64,000 nucleotides of DNA from Malachius bipustulatus (Eukaryota > Arthropoda > Insecta > Coleoptera > Melyridae), in contig OU342637.1 in assembly GCA_910589415.1 (NCBI GenBank), forward strand, positions 25,519,162 through 25,583,161, written 5' to 3'. The notes beneath the pieces were generated by a model. The model did not search any database, was not told where the DNA came from, and saw only the letters and a list, made by a program, of their open reading frames with translations. This document shows positions 46,034 to 55,660 of the stretch, piece by piece (the stretch's first letter is position 1; every line of letters begins with the position of its first letter). Made by a program: the position numbers and the translations under genes.

Positions 46034-46039
46034 ATCGTT

Positions 46040-46868
46040 CTTGCTTGTTGAATGTTCATTTCATACTGACATTCGGCACATTTGTACTCATCTGCATCTT
46101 TGGGAATGTTTTATTTTATAATGTCGAGTCAAAGAACTCTTATATCTTGTTTCATATGAGAATTCGCCACATTTGTACATTTTAACTTCTGCATGTCTGC
46201 ATTTATAATGGTTGATCAGAAAATCTTTCCTCCTTGTTTCGTATGAACATTCCTCACATTTGTAATATTTGTATACTTTGGTTGGAATGTTTATTGTTAC
46301 AATGTTGGGTGAGATTACCTTTGTATGTTGTCTTAAAAGAACATTCCTGACATTTGTAAATTTCAGTATCTTCGGAATGTTTACGTTTATAATGTTTGTT
46401 GAAATTATATTTATCATTTGTTTTATACTGACGATGCGCACAGTTATACTTCAACCCTCCCCCGCTCTTACTTTCAGAAGATCGTGGCTCACTTTCACAC
46501 TTTCTTGAACAGACTCACACCGATGCTTGAAAATTCCAACGCTCCCACGACTCCCGGTCAACAGTTCCCATCCCGGTTTGTGGTCCTCGATGTTAATCTC
46601 TTCTTTCAAGGCCGACGTCGATGAGTCTTCCGGTTCTTGTTTTATTGAAAGAGGTGCCTCAAAAGTGTTCTCAAACTTATTTAATTTAGAAGACGACCGC
46701 CGAGTCTTGTCAACTTCGCCGAGTTGAGTAGCGAGGACTCGAGGAGTCCTCCTCCTCCTAGGACTCCATAAACTGATCATCATCTGAGGCTTCTGTTTTG
46801 ATGATCATTTTCTCCACCTGCTGATGTTGAAAGGGACGCTAATGATTATTGCCCTCATTTAAACTCAT
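46040..46868 (-). pseudogene. ZNF copy 3, degraded, minus strand
   Basis: ATG at 46868 followed by SLNEGNNH and an in-frame stop after nine codons. The rest of the N-terminal region is recognisable in shifted frames (SSKLNKFENTFEAPLSIKQE, HKPGWELLTGSRG), then finger fragments YNCAHRQYKTND and IYKCQECSFKTTYKGNLTQH. The first finger has lost its second Cys (Arg instead). The array is cut by the LINE at about 46035. The 5' leader similarity to copies 1 and 2 (tttcaaagaaa before the start) is kept. Clearly dead, and the oldest of the three copies. Confidence 0.85.
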
Positions 46869-47427
46869 GATGGTTACCTAACTTTTCTTTGAAACTGAGG
46901 CTGATTGCTGATTCTAATTAATCTAATTTTATATTATCAACACAACCCCATACTCATTCAAATTCAAATATATCAAGATTATCAAGTGAGTGAAGTCTTC
47001 TTCTTCTTCTTTAGGGTTTATGGCCTTTAGCTTTTACCAGCTATTTGGCCAGCACATTATTCTTCTTTGTTATGCTGAAGCCACCAGGGTACTCATTGAA
47101 GAGTGTCTGAGATGTCCCATCCCCTGGTTGGACTGTGATTTTATTCTTTAGGAAGTTCTTGTAACTTGGTGATGAGTTGGAACTTGGTGTGGGTAGTTAG
47201 TAGGGACAAATAGCACACACAAAGGATAAGACTTTTCACGCTTGAGGGCAACGGCCAAGCGACTTTCACAAAACCGAAAAGTTGCCTCGGAAACAAGAAC
47301 CCAGGAGAGAGTAGAATAGAAGGATCTGGAAAAAATAATTGTAATTAAATATCTTTGTAAATTATTTCTTTATGCCTCGAGATATATCACTGAGGGAGTT
47401 ATATATGTTGTTGGAGATATTGCTGGA

Positions 47428-49866
47428 TTATATTTTTATCTTGTTATACTCTATGAATTTTATTAGGATTTTTTGTGATTTTGCATTCATTTCTCTTAGT
47501 ATTGTTTGTAGGCTAGCTGGTAGTTGAATTCCATTATTTGCTAAATCAAAGTATAGGTCGTAGTTTTGAATTTTGTTAATCGGGCATTCAAGGATTTCGT
47601 GTGATATGTTGCCGTAACCACCACATTCGCAGTAAGGATTTTCTGTTATTCCTATTCTGTGGAGATGAGCTTGACTTAGGCAGTGACCTGATCTTAATCT
47701 GATTATCATCGTCAGATGTCTCTTATTATTTATTTTATTTGTTACGAGCCATGGTTTTTTAGGGAAATTTTCTTGTATAGCGTTATACCATTTGCCTTTT
47801 AACTGGAATTGTTGCTTCCATTCGGTAGACCAATTTTCGAATAATGTACTTTTCAGTTCAGGTTCTATGTCACGTACATCTGGTTTGAGGTTTAAGGGTA
47901 CATTCAAACGTCTTCCTATGTTTGCCAGGGTATCTGATTTTTCATTTCCCGTTATATTAGAGTGGCCCGGAATCCAGCATAGCTTGAATATATAACCCTC
48001 TTTAGCTGCCTGTGATATCGTTCTTCTGGTGTTTAGGGAAATATAATCATCTCTCGAATTGAAGTTACAATTTTTTAACCTTTCTAATGCACTAAGAGAA
48101 TCAGTCAATATTAAATTTTTTTTAGAGTTTTTTGAGATTGCTAAATCTACTCCTTTGCTGATGGCTATTGTTTCTGCTGTACATATTTGCAGAAAGTCTG
48201 GTAGTTTTGATGAAAAGGATATGTTTAGTTCTGGGCTATGGATTCCTATTCCTGATGATTTGTTAATTTTTGAGGCATCTGTGTAAATTAGGCTGTATTT
48301 TTGGTGTTTATATTTTTCTACATTCTGCAAGAATTTTTGTTCAATTTGAGTGTCTGATTTCATAATATTCAAGTCAAGTACATTGATGTCTGCATACTGA
48401 TGTTCATATTCAATTTCAAAACATGGAAGCACTTTATCTCTTCGTATTATATTTTGATATTTTGATAGCTCTGGCAAGACCGCAATTAGATTTGGGGTTT
48501 TTTTGTTTTTCCAATATTTATTATTTGAATGGTACTCCTGATGCAGTGATCTTATAATGGGAATTAATGGATGTTTGTCGTATCTTATTATTTTCAAGTA
48601 AAATTTTATGGCAAGCCATTTCCTTCTATTCTCAAGAGACATTTCTCCGCATTCGGCTAGGAGGACATTTGTGGGAGTTGTCTTCAGTAGGCCTGTAATG
48701 GCTCTGAGAGCTTTAAAGTGGGTAGAATTAATTTTGTTTTCTAAGGTTTTCTGCATTGGATTTATTATAATCCCTCCAAAGTCCAAATGAGATCTCACCA
48801 TGCTATAGTATATGAGTAAAGATATTTTTGGGTCTGAGCCCCACCAAACTCCCGAGATAGCTCTAATTATATTGATACCTTGATTTGCTTTATTTATTCC
48901 ATTATCTACATGACTTTTCCAATTCAAAAATTCATTGAATACTACCCCTAGATATTTAACATTGGATTTTCTGGGTATTTCAGTAGGACCTATTCGTATT
49001 GGTGGGATTATACTTTTTGATTTCCGTTTTCTGAACCACACATATTCTGATTTTTCCGGGGAGATGCTAAGTTGGTGGTTATTGAGCCACCTCTGCAGTG
49101 AATTTAGTGATTTGTTTAAGAGTAATGACATGGAGTTGATGTCAGAACCCTGAGTCATGAGTAACAAGTCATCGGCGTATGATAGAAGGACTACATCTTT
49201 TGGGATTACTTTGAATATTGTGTGGATGTATATGTTGAATAAAAGTGGGCTTAGGGGTGAGCCCTGTGCTATTCCCTTGTTTGCAGATTGTGGGCCATGT
49301 ATATTGTTATATTTATCTTTGATATATATGTTCCTAGTCGCTAGAATATTATAAATAATGTTGGAATAGTTTTGTGGTATTTTGATCTTGGAAAGGTATT
49401 CGTGTAATTTGGAGATATTTACATTGTCATATGCTGACTTAATGTCTAGGAAGCATGCTAAGACTGTTTGATTTCTAGAAAATGCAAGTTGAATAGATGA
49501 GGTAAGAAGAGTTATATTTTCGTTAATGCCCATTCCCTTACGAAAGCCTATTTGATGGCTGGTGAATATTTTTGAATTTTCAATGTGCCATTCTATTCTG
49601 TTTTTAATTATAAGTTCGAAAGTCTTTAGTATACATGGGGCTAATACTATTGGTCTATAGTGATCTGGATTTTGTGGTTGTTTATTGGGTTTCAGTAGAG
49701 CTATTACCAAGTAATTTCTCCACTGTTCAGGAATTGTTTGTGTTCTCAAACATTCATTATAAATATTACATAAGTGAATCAGTGCGTTTGGTGGTAAATT
49801 TTTAATCATTGAATATGATGTCTCATCTAGACCCGTGGCAGAATCTTTTTTTTTCCTAATGCACAT
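47428..49866 (-). CDS. LINE ORF2, 3' part: reverse transcriptase and RNase H
   Basis: 812 codons. It runs on from the endonuclease segment in a different frame, so the ATG given is only the first Met of the open piece. Motifs: KKKDSATGLDETSY, HYRPIVLAPC, HQIGFRKGMG, ACFLDIKSAYD, GIAQGSPLSPLLFN and LSYADDLLLM. The RNase H domain has IYTDASK, CTAETIAI, ILTDSLSAL and WIPGHSNITGNEKSD. The C-terminal end has the C-E-C-G ... H-E-I-L-E-C knuckle typical of this group. All catalytic residues are seen. Confidence 0.88.
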   Translation of the reverse strand: MCIRKKKDSATGLDETSYSMIKNLPPNALIHLCNIYNECLRTQTIPEQWRNYLVIALLKPNKQPQNPDHYRPIVLAPCILKTFELIIKNRIEWHIENSKIFTSHQIGFRKGMGINENITLLTSSIQLAFSRNQTVLACFLDIKSAYDNVNISKLHEYLSKIKIPQNYSNIIYNILATRNIYIKDKYNNIHGPQSANKGIAQGSPLSPLLFNIYIHTIFKVIPKDVVLLSYADDLLLMTQGSDINSMSLLLNKSLNSLQRWLNNHQLSISPEKSEYVWFRKRKSKSIIPPIRIGPTEIPRKSNVKYLGVVFNEFLNWKSHVDNGINKANQGINIIRAISGVWWGSDPKISLLIYYSMVRSHLDFGGIIINPMQKTLENKINSTHFKALRAITGLLKTTPTNVLLAECGEMSLENRRKWLAIKFYLKIIRYDKHPLIPIIRSLHQEYHSNNKYWKNKKTPNLIAVLPELSKYQNIIRRDKVLPCFEIEYEHQYADINVLDLNIMKSDTQIEQKFLQNVEKYKHQKYSLIYTDASKINKSSGIGIHSPELNISFSSKLPDFLQICTAETIAISKGVDLAISKNSKKNLILTDSLSALERLKNCNFNSRDDYISLNTRRTISQAAKEGYIFKLCWIPGHSNITGNEKSDTLANIGRRLNVPLNLKPDVRDIEPELKSTLFENWSTEWKQQFQLKGKWYNAIQENFPKKPWLVTNKINNKRHLTMIIRLRSGHCLSQAHLHRIGITENPYCECGGYGNISHEILECPINKIQNYDLYFDLANNGIQLPASLQTILREMNAKSQKILIKFIEYNKIKI

Positions 49867-49877
49867 TTTTAGTTCAT

Positions 49878-51104
49878 TTACTTGAATTGGGGGAAACTGT
49901 TCTGTGGTTGTAGTAATGAGAAGTCTGGGTTTATGTTACAGCTACATAGCTTGTCTAAAATTTTTTCCGTTGTAGTTTCATCTGGTAACCTACTTTTGTA
50001 GGAGGATTGATTTTTGTTAGAAAATTTTTTGATAGATTTCCAAACCTTAGATATGTTTGATTCTCGGTTTAAAGTATTACAGAATTCATGGAATTTTTGT
50101 TTTTTCTTTTTCTTAAGGAATTTTCTTGTTTGAGCTATTTGTTTTTTTGCACTCAGGTAGTTTTCTAATGATGAGTTATTTTTGAATATTGCTAGGATTT
50201 TTTTCCTTTCTTCTATTGCCTTCTGACATGAATCGTCCCACCATGGGGCTCTATTGCATTGAGTATTATTATTGGGTTTGGATCGTGGTATGTGGTTTTC
50301 TGCAGCAGTATTAATAATTGCAAAGAAGGACTCATAATTTAGATTATTTTTTATTTGTGAGATATCTGAATTTATTTGGCAATTATATTCTGTCCAATTA
50401 GCTTTGTGAAATTGTCGTTTGTTTGAGTAATTCAGGTATGTATGATTATTGGGTTTGTTGATAGTTAGCATTGTTGGATAGTGGTTACTGAATCCACAGT
50501 CTCCTAATAGTTCCCAGTTTGTTAGCAGGGCCAAGTTGGAGGATATTATTGATAGGTCTAACGGACTACAGTTATTCTCAGGGTTTTGAAACAAGGTTGA
50601 GCAATTTTCATTCAATACTACCAAATTGTTTTCTGACATTAGTTCTACAATTGTTTTACCATTAGCATTGTCTCTCACACTTCCCCAGGTGCTGTGATGA
50701 GCATTAAAGTCGCCCATGATAACAATATTGCCTGATAATTTGTTTAATATGTTTTCAAAGTATTTGATGTGAATTTTTTCTTGTGGCGGACAGTATGCCC
50801 CTATTATGTTTAGATTGTCTATTTTAATTATTACTCTTTGAATTTTGTTGTTTACAGGGAAAGAGTCAGAGTCAATGATATTAAATTTAATGTTAGATTT
50901 TATTAAAATGGCAGTTCCGCCATAGCCGTCATCTCTGTCTTGTCTGACTATTTCATAGTTATGTAATTGGAAGGAATGGTTTGGCTTTAGCCATGTTTCA
51001 TTTAAAATAACTACATCTGGGTGATAATCCCTCACTAGTGATATTAGGTTATGTTTGTTTGAATTGATGCTGCGTATGTTCCACTGTATTATTGTTATTC
51101 CCAT
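49878..51104 (-). CDS. LINE ORF2, 5' part: APE-type endonuclease
   Basis: 408 codons from the ATG at 51104, which overlaps the ORF1 stop as TAATG. It starts MGITIIQWNIRSINSNKHNL and has LNETW (Glu), GYGGTAILIK and MGDFNAHHSTWGS (Asp/Asn). The usual S-D-H near the end of the domain is S-N-H (GFSNHYP), replacing an Asp that polarises the catalytic His in APE nucleases. The frame ends at 49878, before the reverse transcriptase. One lost base in the five-C run at 49893-49889 would account for the break. Confidence 0.85.
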   Translation of the reverse strand: MGITIIQWNIRSINSNKHNLISLVRDYHPDVVILNETWLKPNHSFQLHNYEIVRQDRDDGYGGTAILIKSNIKFNIIDSDSFPVNNKIQRVIIKIDNLNIIGAYCPPQEKIHIKYFENILNKLSGNIVIMGDFNAHHSTWGSVRDNANGKTIVELMSENNLVVLNENCSTLFQNPENNCSPLDLSIISSNLALLTNWELLGDCGFSNHYPTMLTINKPNNHTYLNYSNKRQFHKANWTEYNCQINSDISQIKNNLNYESFFAIINTAAENHIPRSKPNNNTQCNRAPWWDDSCQKAIEERKKILAIFKNNSSLENYLSAKKQIAQTRKFLKKKKKQKFHEFCNTLNRESNISKVWKSIKKFSNKNQSSYKSRLPDETTTEKILDKLCSCNINPDFSLLQPQNSFPQFK

Positions 51105-52357
51105 TAATAGCTTTGTTGAGAATCGGAACGTGGTAGGTAGTGGGAGTCGGTTAATTCGTTGTTTTCGAGTGAGAGATTTATGTCTGTGTCATTAACGTTT
51201 TCTTTGGGGGGGTGATTTAGGGATTCGTCTAAAGTTAAAGGTGAAATAAATTCTATTTCAGGTTGAAGAGTTTGGGAAGAGATTGGTTTAGTTTGGATAG
51301 AATCTGTGTTCCGTCCGTTAGGGTAATTCAGATAAAGCCGGTGAGCTGTTTTGTCATATCCCGATAAATTTATTTGTTTTTCTATTGGTGGGGATAATGG
51401 TCTTGATCTTTTGCTTTTGATCATAGAGCTTGTTGGGATGTATGTAGTGGGGGTTTGTTTTTGGGTTGCAGGTAAGACTGGGAAATCTGATGGATGTAAT
51501 CTGAATGGCGGGGGTGGAAGGTAAGTTTTAGGAATTTTCTGAGATGCCTCGAAATACGAAAGGTTTTCATAGGCCATCGTTTTTTTTATTTCTCTTTGTC
51601 TTTTAAATTCTGGACAAGTTTTGCTGGTGCTTTTGTGTTTGTCACTTTTGCAGAAGTGGCATTTTATCGTGGTGCATGGCTGCTTTTCTTCGTGAGAAGA
51701 AGCGCAGCTGTAACATTTTTTTTTGCTGCGGCAATTATTTTTGGTATGTCCATAGAGCAGGCAAGAGAAGCACTGAGTAACAGGGGAAATGTATGGATTT
51801 ATACGGACAGGTAGGTTGTACATATTTATAAATCGTGGCAGGATGGTTCCCTCAAAGGTAATTAGAATCGAGCTAGATGGGATGTACTGGGTTGTTTTTT
51901 TCCCGTTTTCATCTAAAGTTTCAGTTCGTCTGTTAAGTCTTTTGATATCTAGTATTTTAAATGGGGATTGGGTGCAGCTTTTTAGTTCTTCTATATCTAT
52001 ATCTAAGTCTATCCTAGTAGCAACTCCTTTACAAGAAACTCTGTGATATGGAATGTATAATTCATAGCCCAGCTTCCTAAGTTCCCTACTTTCTACAAAC
52101 ATATTTGCAGCTTGGTAATTATTAAATTTAACACTTATTCTGTTAGAGCCTTTAGATTCGATTTTAGTACTATCTTTGATATTTAATTTATAAAGATCTC
52201 TTGCTATGGAGAGATGACTATAATTTCCGATATTTTTCGTCTTATCTTCATTTTTTGTTTCCATGAATACCTCGAATGGAGATAAGCTGGTTGAACTGTA
52301 TTTGAGTATTGCTTTTTTTTTAGCATGATCTTCTAATACTTCCTTGCCCTCATTCAT
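51104..52357 (-). CDS. LINE ORF1: gag-like RNA-binding protein with zinc knuckles
   Basis: 417 codons from the ATG at 52357 (MNEGKEVLEDHAKKKAILKY). The middle has an RRM-like segment (NRISVKFNNYQAANMFVESR, and VRINPYISPV), then CFSCLLYGHTKNNC (C-x2-C-x4-H-x4-C), a second knuckle CYSCASSHEEKQPC and a third, less regular one. A Pro-rich region follows. This is the usual nucleocapsid-like partner of ORF2 in I/R1-type LINEs. Its stop TAA shares its last A with the ATG of ORF2. Confidence 0.85.
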   Translation of the reverse strand: MNEGKEVLEDHAKKKAILKYSSTSLSPFEVFMETKNEDKTKNIGNYSHLSIARDLYKLNIKDSTKIESKGSNRISVKFNNYQAANMFVESRELRKLGYELYIPYHRVSCKGVATRIDLDIDIEELKSCTQSPFKILDIKRLNRRTETLDENGKKTTQYIPSSSILITFEGTILPRFINMYNLPVRINPYISPVTQCFSCLLYGHTKNNCRSKKKCYSCASSHEEKQPCTTIKCHFCKSDKHKSTSKTCPEFKRQREIKKTMAYENLSYFEASQKIPKTYLPPPPFRLHPSDFPVLPATQKQTPTTYIPTSSMIKSKRSRPLSPPIEKQINLSGYDKTAHRLYLNYPNGRNTDSIQTKPISSQTLQPEIEFISPLTLDESLNHPPKENVNDTDINLSLENNELTDSHYLPRSDSQQSY

Positions 52358-52578
52358 TTTGTGGATTTATCTAATTCCAAAAATATTATATGAAAGCAAA
52401 CTTTGTTGCACTTACCGACGATGATGGAAGGAAGGTCAACAACAATAGGAAGTGTTAGTAATCACCAATATTTTATCGCACTATTAAATATTCTCGAAAC
52501 TATTTATTTATCAAAATTTCGGCGTGTTGTCGTTACAGTGGCCAGCACGCGAATTTGTAAATTCTAAGTGAGTGAAGT

Positions 52579-53311
52579 AGTGAAGTGAAATTTCAATTCT
52601 CATTATTGACGTTTATTTTTTAGGTTATATTCTAATACTGTCATTTCTGTCATCTATTCACATTCGACATTGACAATTATCTACTGTCATCAATACTTCC
52701 TTTAAATAAAAATTCCCGCACACCCATGACAATATTAAGTCTGCGCAGGCTGCGCTCCGGTCTTCTGACGTCACGCGTTTGGAAGACTACACATGAGATA
52801 GCTCATACCTTTTTTATTGTCAGGAATAAAATAAATAAATAATTCTTTGTAGGCTTGCATAAGTCGGCAACAGCTATCCATTTAACGTTTTAAAAATGTT
52901 CACGGCCAACTAAATCCTAGAGTTTTCATAGTCAACTTTTGTTTTTCTCATAGCCGCTGTATTGTTTTATTATGTCGTTTGATACAAAAAAAAATAATGG
53001 AAACCAAAAATCAATAACATTAAAAAAATTGTAAAAATTTCATTCTGCTTTTTTCGAAAAAAAATAAAGATTTATGTATCTAGCACAAAGAAAAACACAA
53101 GCAAAAAAAGCAAGAGGGAAGGAAACAATAAAATTTGACATTTATTTTACAAACAACCTCGCCGCGATTAATACAAAATCCAGCCCCATGACGTCATTGC
53201 GCAGTAGTGACCAAAATAGTTACAGCAATCGGCATACCGTGTGTATATGTGTATCGTAATCAATTACACACGCCGCACGCCGCTTTCCCTCAGCTACTTT
53301 GGTGCATGATA
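52579..53311. repeat. Spacer containing a single MITE arm (about 52798-53075)
   Basis: From agctcatacctttttta at about 52798 to 53075 the sequence matches one arm of the palindromic MITE at 53312-54300 (taggcttgcataagtcggca, then the tagtcaactttcgtttttct variant). It lacks the terminal repeat and the second arm, so it is a broken copy. The rest (52579-52797) is plain intergenic DNA. Confidence 0.65.
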
Positions 53312-54300
53312 CAGGGTGCACCATGTATCCTTCTCTATATTGCTATCTATTAACGCTAACAGATACAGGGTCGGTTAAACAAGTCCAAAGAAGCGCAATT
53401 TTGTGACCATCTCGAATCAGTCAAAACATACAAAATATCTGTGACCGTTCCTGAAATATCCTGAAAAAACTGAAAAATCGAGATTTCTTATTTTTGCCAT
53501 ATCTTTTTTATTATTGGAGATTAATAAATAATTTTTTGTGAGCTTACATAAATCGGCAAGAGCTACCCATCTGACATTTCAAAAATTTTCAAAGCCGACT
53601 AGATCCCAGGTATTTCATAGTCAACTTTCGTTTTTCTTATGGCCACCATATTGTTTTTTTATGTTTTTCGGTATAAAAAAAATCATAAAAACTAAAAATT
53701 GTTAAACTTCAAAAAATAAATAAAAAAAGTTTTTATTCTTCTTTTTTCTTTACAAAAAAGACAACTTTTAAGACCGAATTTCATAGATAAATTAAAAACC
53801 ATAAGGCAACCACTATTTTGGCGTATTTTACAAATGTTGACGTTTTTCGACGATTTTTTTTGGTTTTTTTTTGAAAAAAGAAGAAAGAAAATTAAAAAAA
53901 AATTTTTTTTGAAGTTTATTAATTTTTGGTTTCCATTATTTTTTTCATATCGAACGACATAAAAAAATAATATGGCGGCCATAAGAAAAACGAAAGTTGA
54001 CTGTGAAAACTTTTGGTTCTAGTCGGCCTTGAAAATTTTTGTGATGACAGATGGATAGATCTTAACGGCTTATGTAAGCCTACGAAAAATTATTTATTAA
54101 GTTCCAATAATAAAAAAGATATGACGAAAATAAGAAATCTCGATTTTTCAGTTTTTTCAGGAACGGTCACAGATGTCTCGCATGTTTTGACGGATTCGAG
54201 ATGGCCACAAAATAGTGCAACTTTTCTCTAATTTAACCGACCCTGTATCTCTTAGTGTTCAGGAGATAGCAATATAGAGAAGGATACATGGTGCACCCTG
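53312..54300. mobile_element. Palindromic TA-flanked MITE, 989 bp
   Basis: Ends cagggtgcaccatgtatcct and the inverse, flanked by TA at 53310-53311 and 54301-54302. The two arms of about 450 bp pair over most of their length (gaaaaatcgagatttctta against taagaaatctcgatttttc). No coding capacity. A diverged copy is at 56538-57912. Confidence 0.9.
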
Positions 54301-54518
54301 TATACATACACATTTTAAGGAGGTAAATTAACTTTAAACGACATATTCTTCGAAGAAGCACATTAAGAAGTCCGGACCTGTTTTCACAATTCACCAACAC
54401 GGTCTATTTTTAGGCAGGTGTAATATTCTCTGAGTAAACCTGTCAGAGTCCTTGTATGTAAAAAAATGTTTACTTACCGCTGTGCTCTTGTCGAATTCGA
54501 AAGTCCAATCACCGTACC

Positions 54519-54800
54519 GCAGAATAGGTACAATCAGAATATAAACTTCAATAAAAATACCGAGTTCGCGTATCTACTGCTCGGCGCATAGTGATCCGCC
54601 ATGATTTGAGATGAGCTTTCATTAGTTTTGAATGAGGGCCCATAGAATAGAATTGTACCTATATTCTGTGGCGGACTGGTGGCGGGCCTGCGTTTCCACT
54701 CTGAAGCAATGGCCGCTAGAGGTGTTCTATTCTGTGGCTTGTCTCTAAAAGATCAAAGGCACCGCCGGCGAGTTTAGCTTCTGATTGTATCTATTCTGTG
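54519..54800. mobile_element. MITE with near-perfect 8-bp duplication, 282 bp
   Basis: Ends gcagaataggtacaatcaga and the inverse of cacagaatagatacaatcag, flanked by ACCGTACC at 54511-54518 and ACCATACC at 54801-54808. The middle is GC-richer with short tandem motifs of ctattctgtgg type. The same ACCATACC starts the shared part of R1 at 22520, so the site is known without the insertion. Non-coding. Confidence 0.75.
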
Positions 54801-55644
54801 ACCATACCATGATAAAAATAAACAAGTAATGTCAACGCGCAGCCTGTGACGTCAGTGTGGTGATAGTTACATGCGACTCGGCAGTATCATAAATCATGAC
54901 GTAAGGTCGCGATTTAGTAGCTTATTTCGACTTTTGATTTTGAAGATGTTCCGGTAATTTTAATTAGTTTGACTTCAGTACCTGACTGTCTAATAGCAAA
55001 AATGGTTTATTGTGCGTTAAGTGCGGGTGTGAGAATCACGAAAGAAAAACGAAAAGCAAAGAGATATCTTTTTTTTAGTTTGTTAGCGTAGGCAAAGGTA
55101 ATTAATTATTAGTATCGTATCACAGTAAGCATTCACCATCAGCAATCAGCACTTTTCATTACACTCCCACTACACAAATGCTGACTTCCTCCTTCAAAGA
55201 TTTTCAATTCTTCCGTTAGCGCTTGGATTGCAATCACCACAGTGACGTCATGGGCACCTGTCCTCTATCACAACGTGTCGATCGATCGAGCGCCCCGCAA
55301 ACGATTCTACTATTATAACAGACAAGCTTTTTCTCTCTCTCCTGCATTTAATGTACGACAATAATTGTTGATGAAGAACTGAAATTCCTGAGAGGGATTA
55401 TGAAACAACACAACACAACACTGCAGGCTGCATGTTGCAATTTTGCTATTCACCCACACGGCGTGTTATGTGAACACACCCTAGGTCTCCACCTTGACGT
55501 TCATACTTTCAATAGTTTGACGCTTGACATTGCGCACGTTTCACGTCGTTCCCATTGCCTAGCCCCACCCCATTCACTTTGGCTGCATGCACTAGGGTGT
55601 CCAAGCCATAGAAATTAGAAATATAAGAAGAAGAAGAAGAACCA
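54801..55644 (+). repeat. ZNF upstream repeat, copy R3
   Basis: Matches R1 from gataaaaataaacaag to ccaagccatagaaa without three insertions that R1 carries, and so serves as the empty-site reference. It also lacks a ~95-bp segment present in R1 at about 23386-23475. By position a ZNF gene should follow, but a P element begins at 55645. Confidence 0.82.
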
Positions 55645-55660
55645 CAATGATATACTAACC

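Larger units (their letters stand above)
42783..46035 (-). mobile_element. 5'-truncated LINE, CR1/Jockey-like, poly(A) tailed
   Basis: Minus strand. The 3' end is a poly(A) (plus-strand T run 42783-42805) after a 200-bp untranslated region. The 5' end falls inside ORF1 at about 46035, directly against finger sequence of ZNF copy 3, so it inserted into that gene. Only aacatt is shared at the two borders, so the target duplication is uncertain. Confidence 0.85.
46997..52565 (-). mobile_element. Full-length I/R1-like LINE, 5.57 kb, 13-bp duplication
   Basis: Flanked by aagtgagtgaagt at 46984-46996 and 52566-52578. The 5' end (right) starts agaatttacaaattcgcg; the 3' end is a short (GAA)n tail rather than poly(A). 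ORF1 with CCHC knuckles, and ORF2 with endonuclease, reverse transcriptase and RNase H, are all on the minus strand. RNase H plus a simple-repeat tail points to the I/R1 group. It inserted upstream of ZNF copy 3. ORF2 has one frameshift, so it is complete in length but not intact. Confidence 0.92.
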
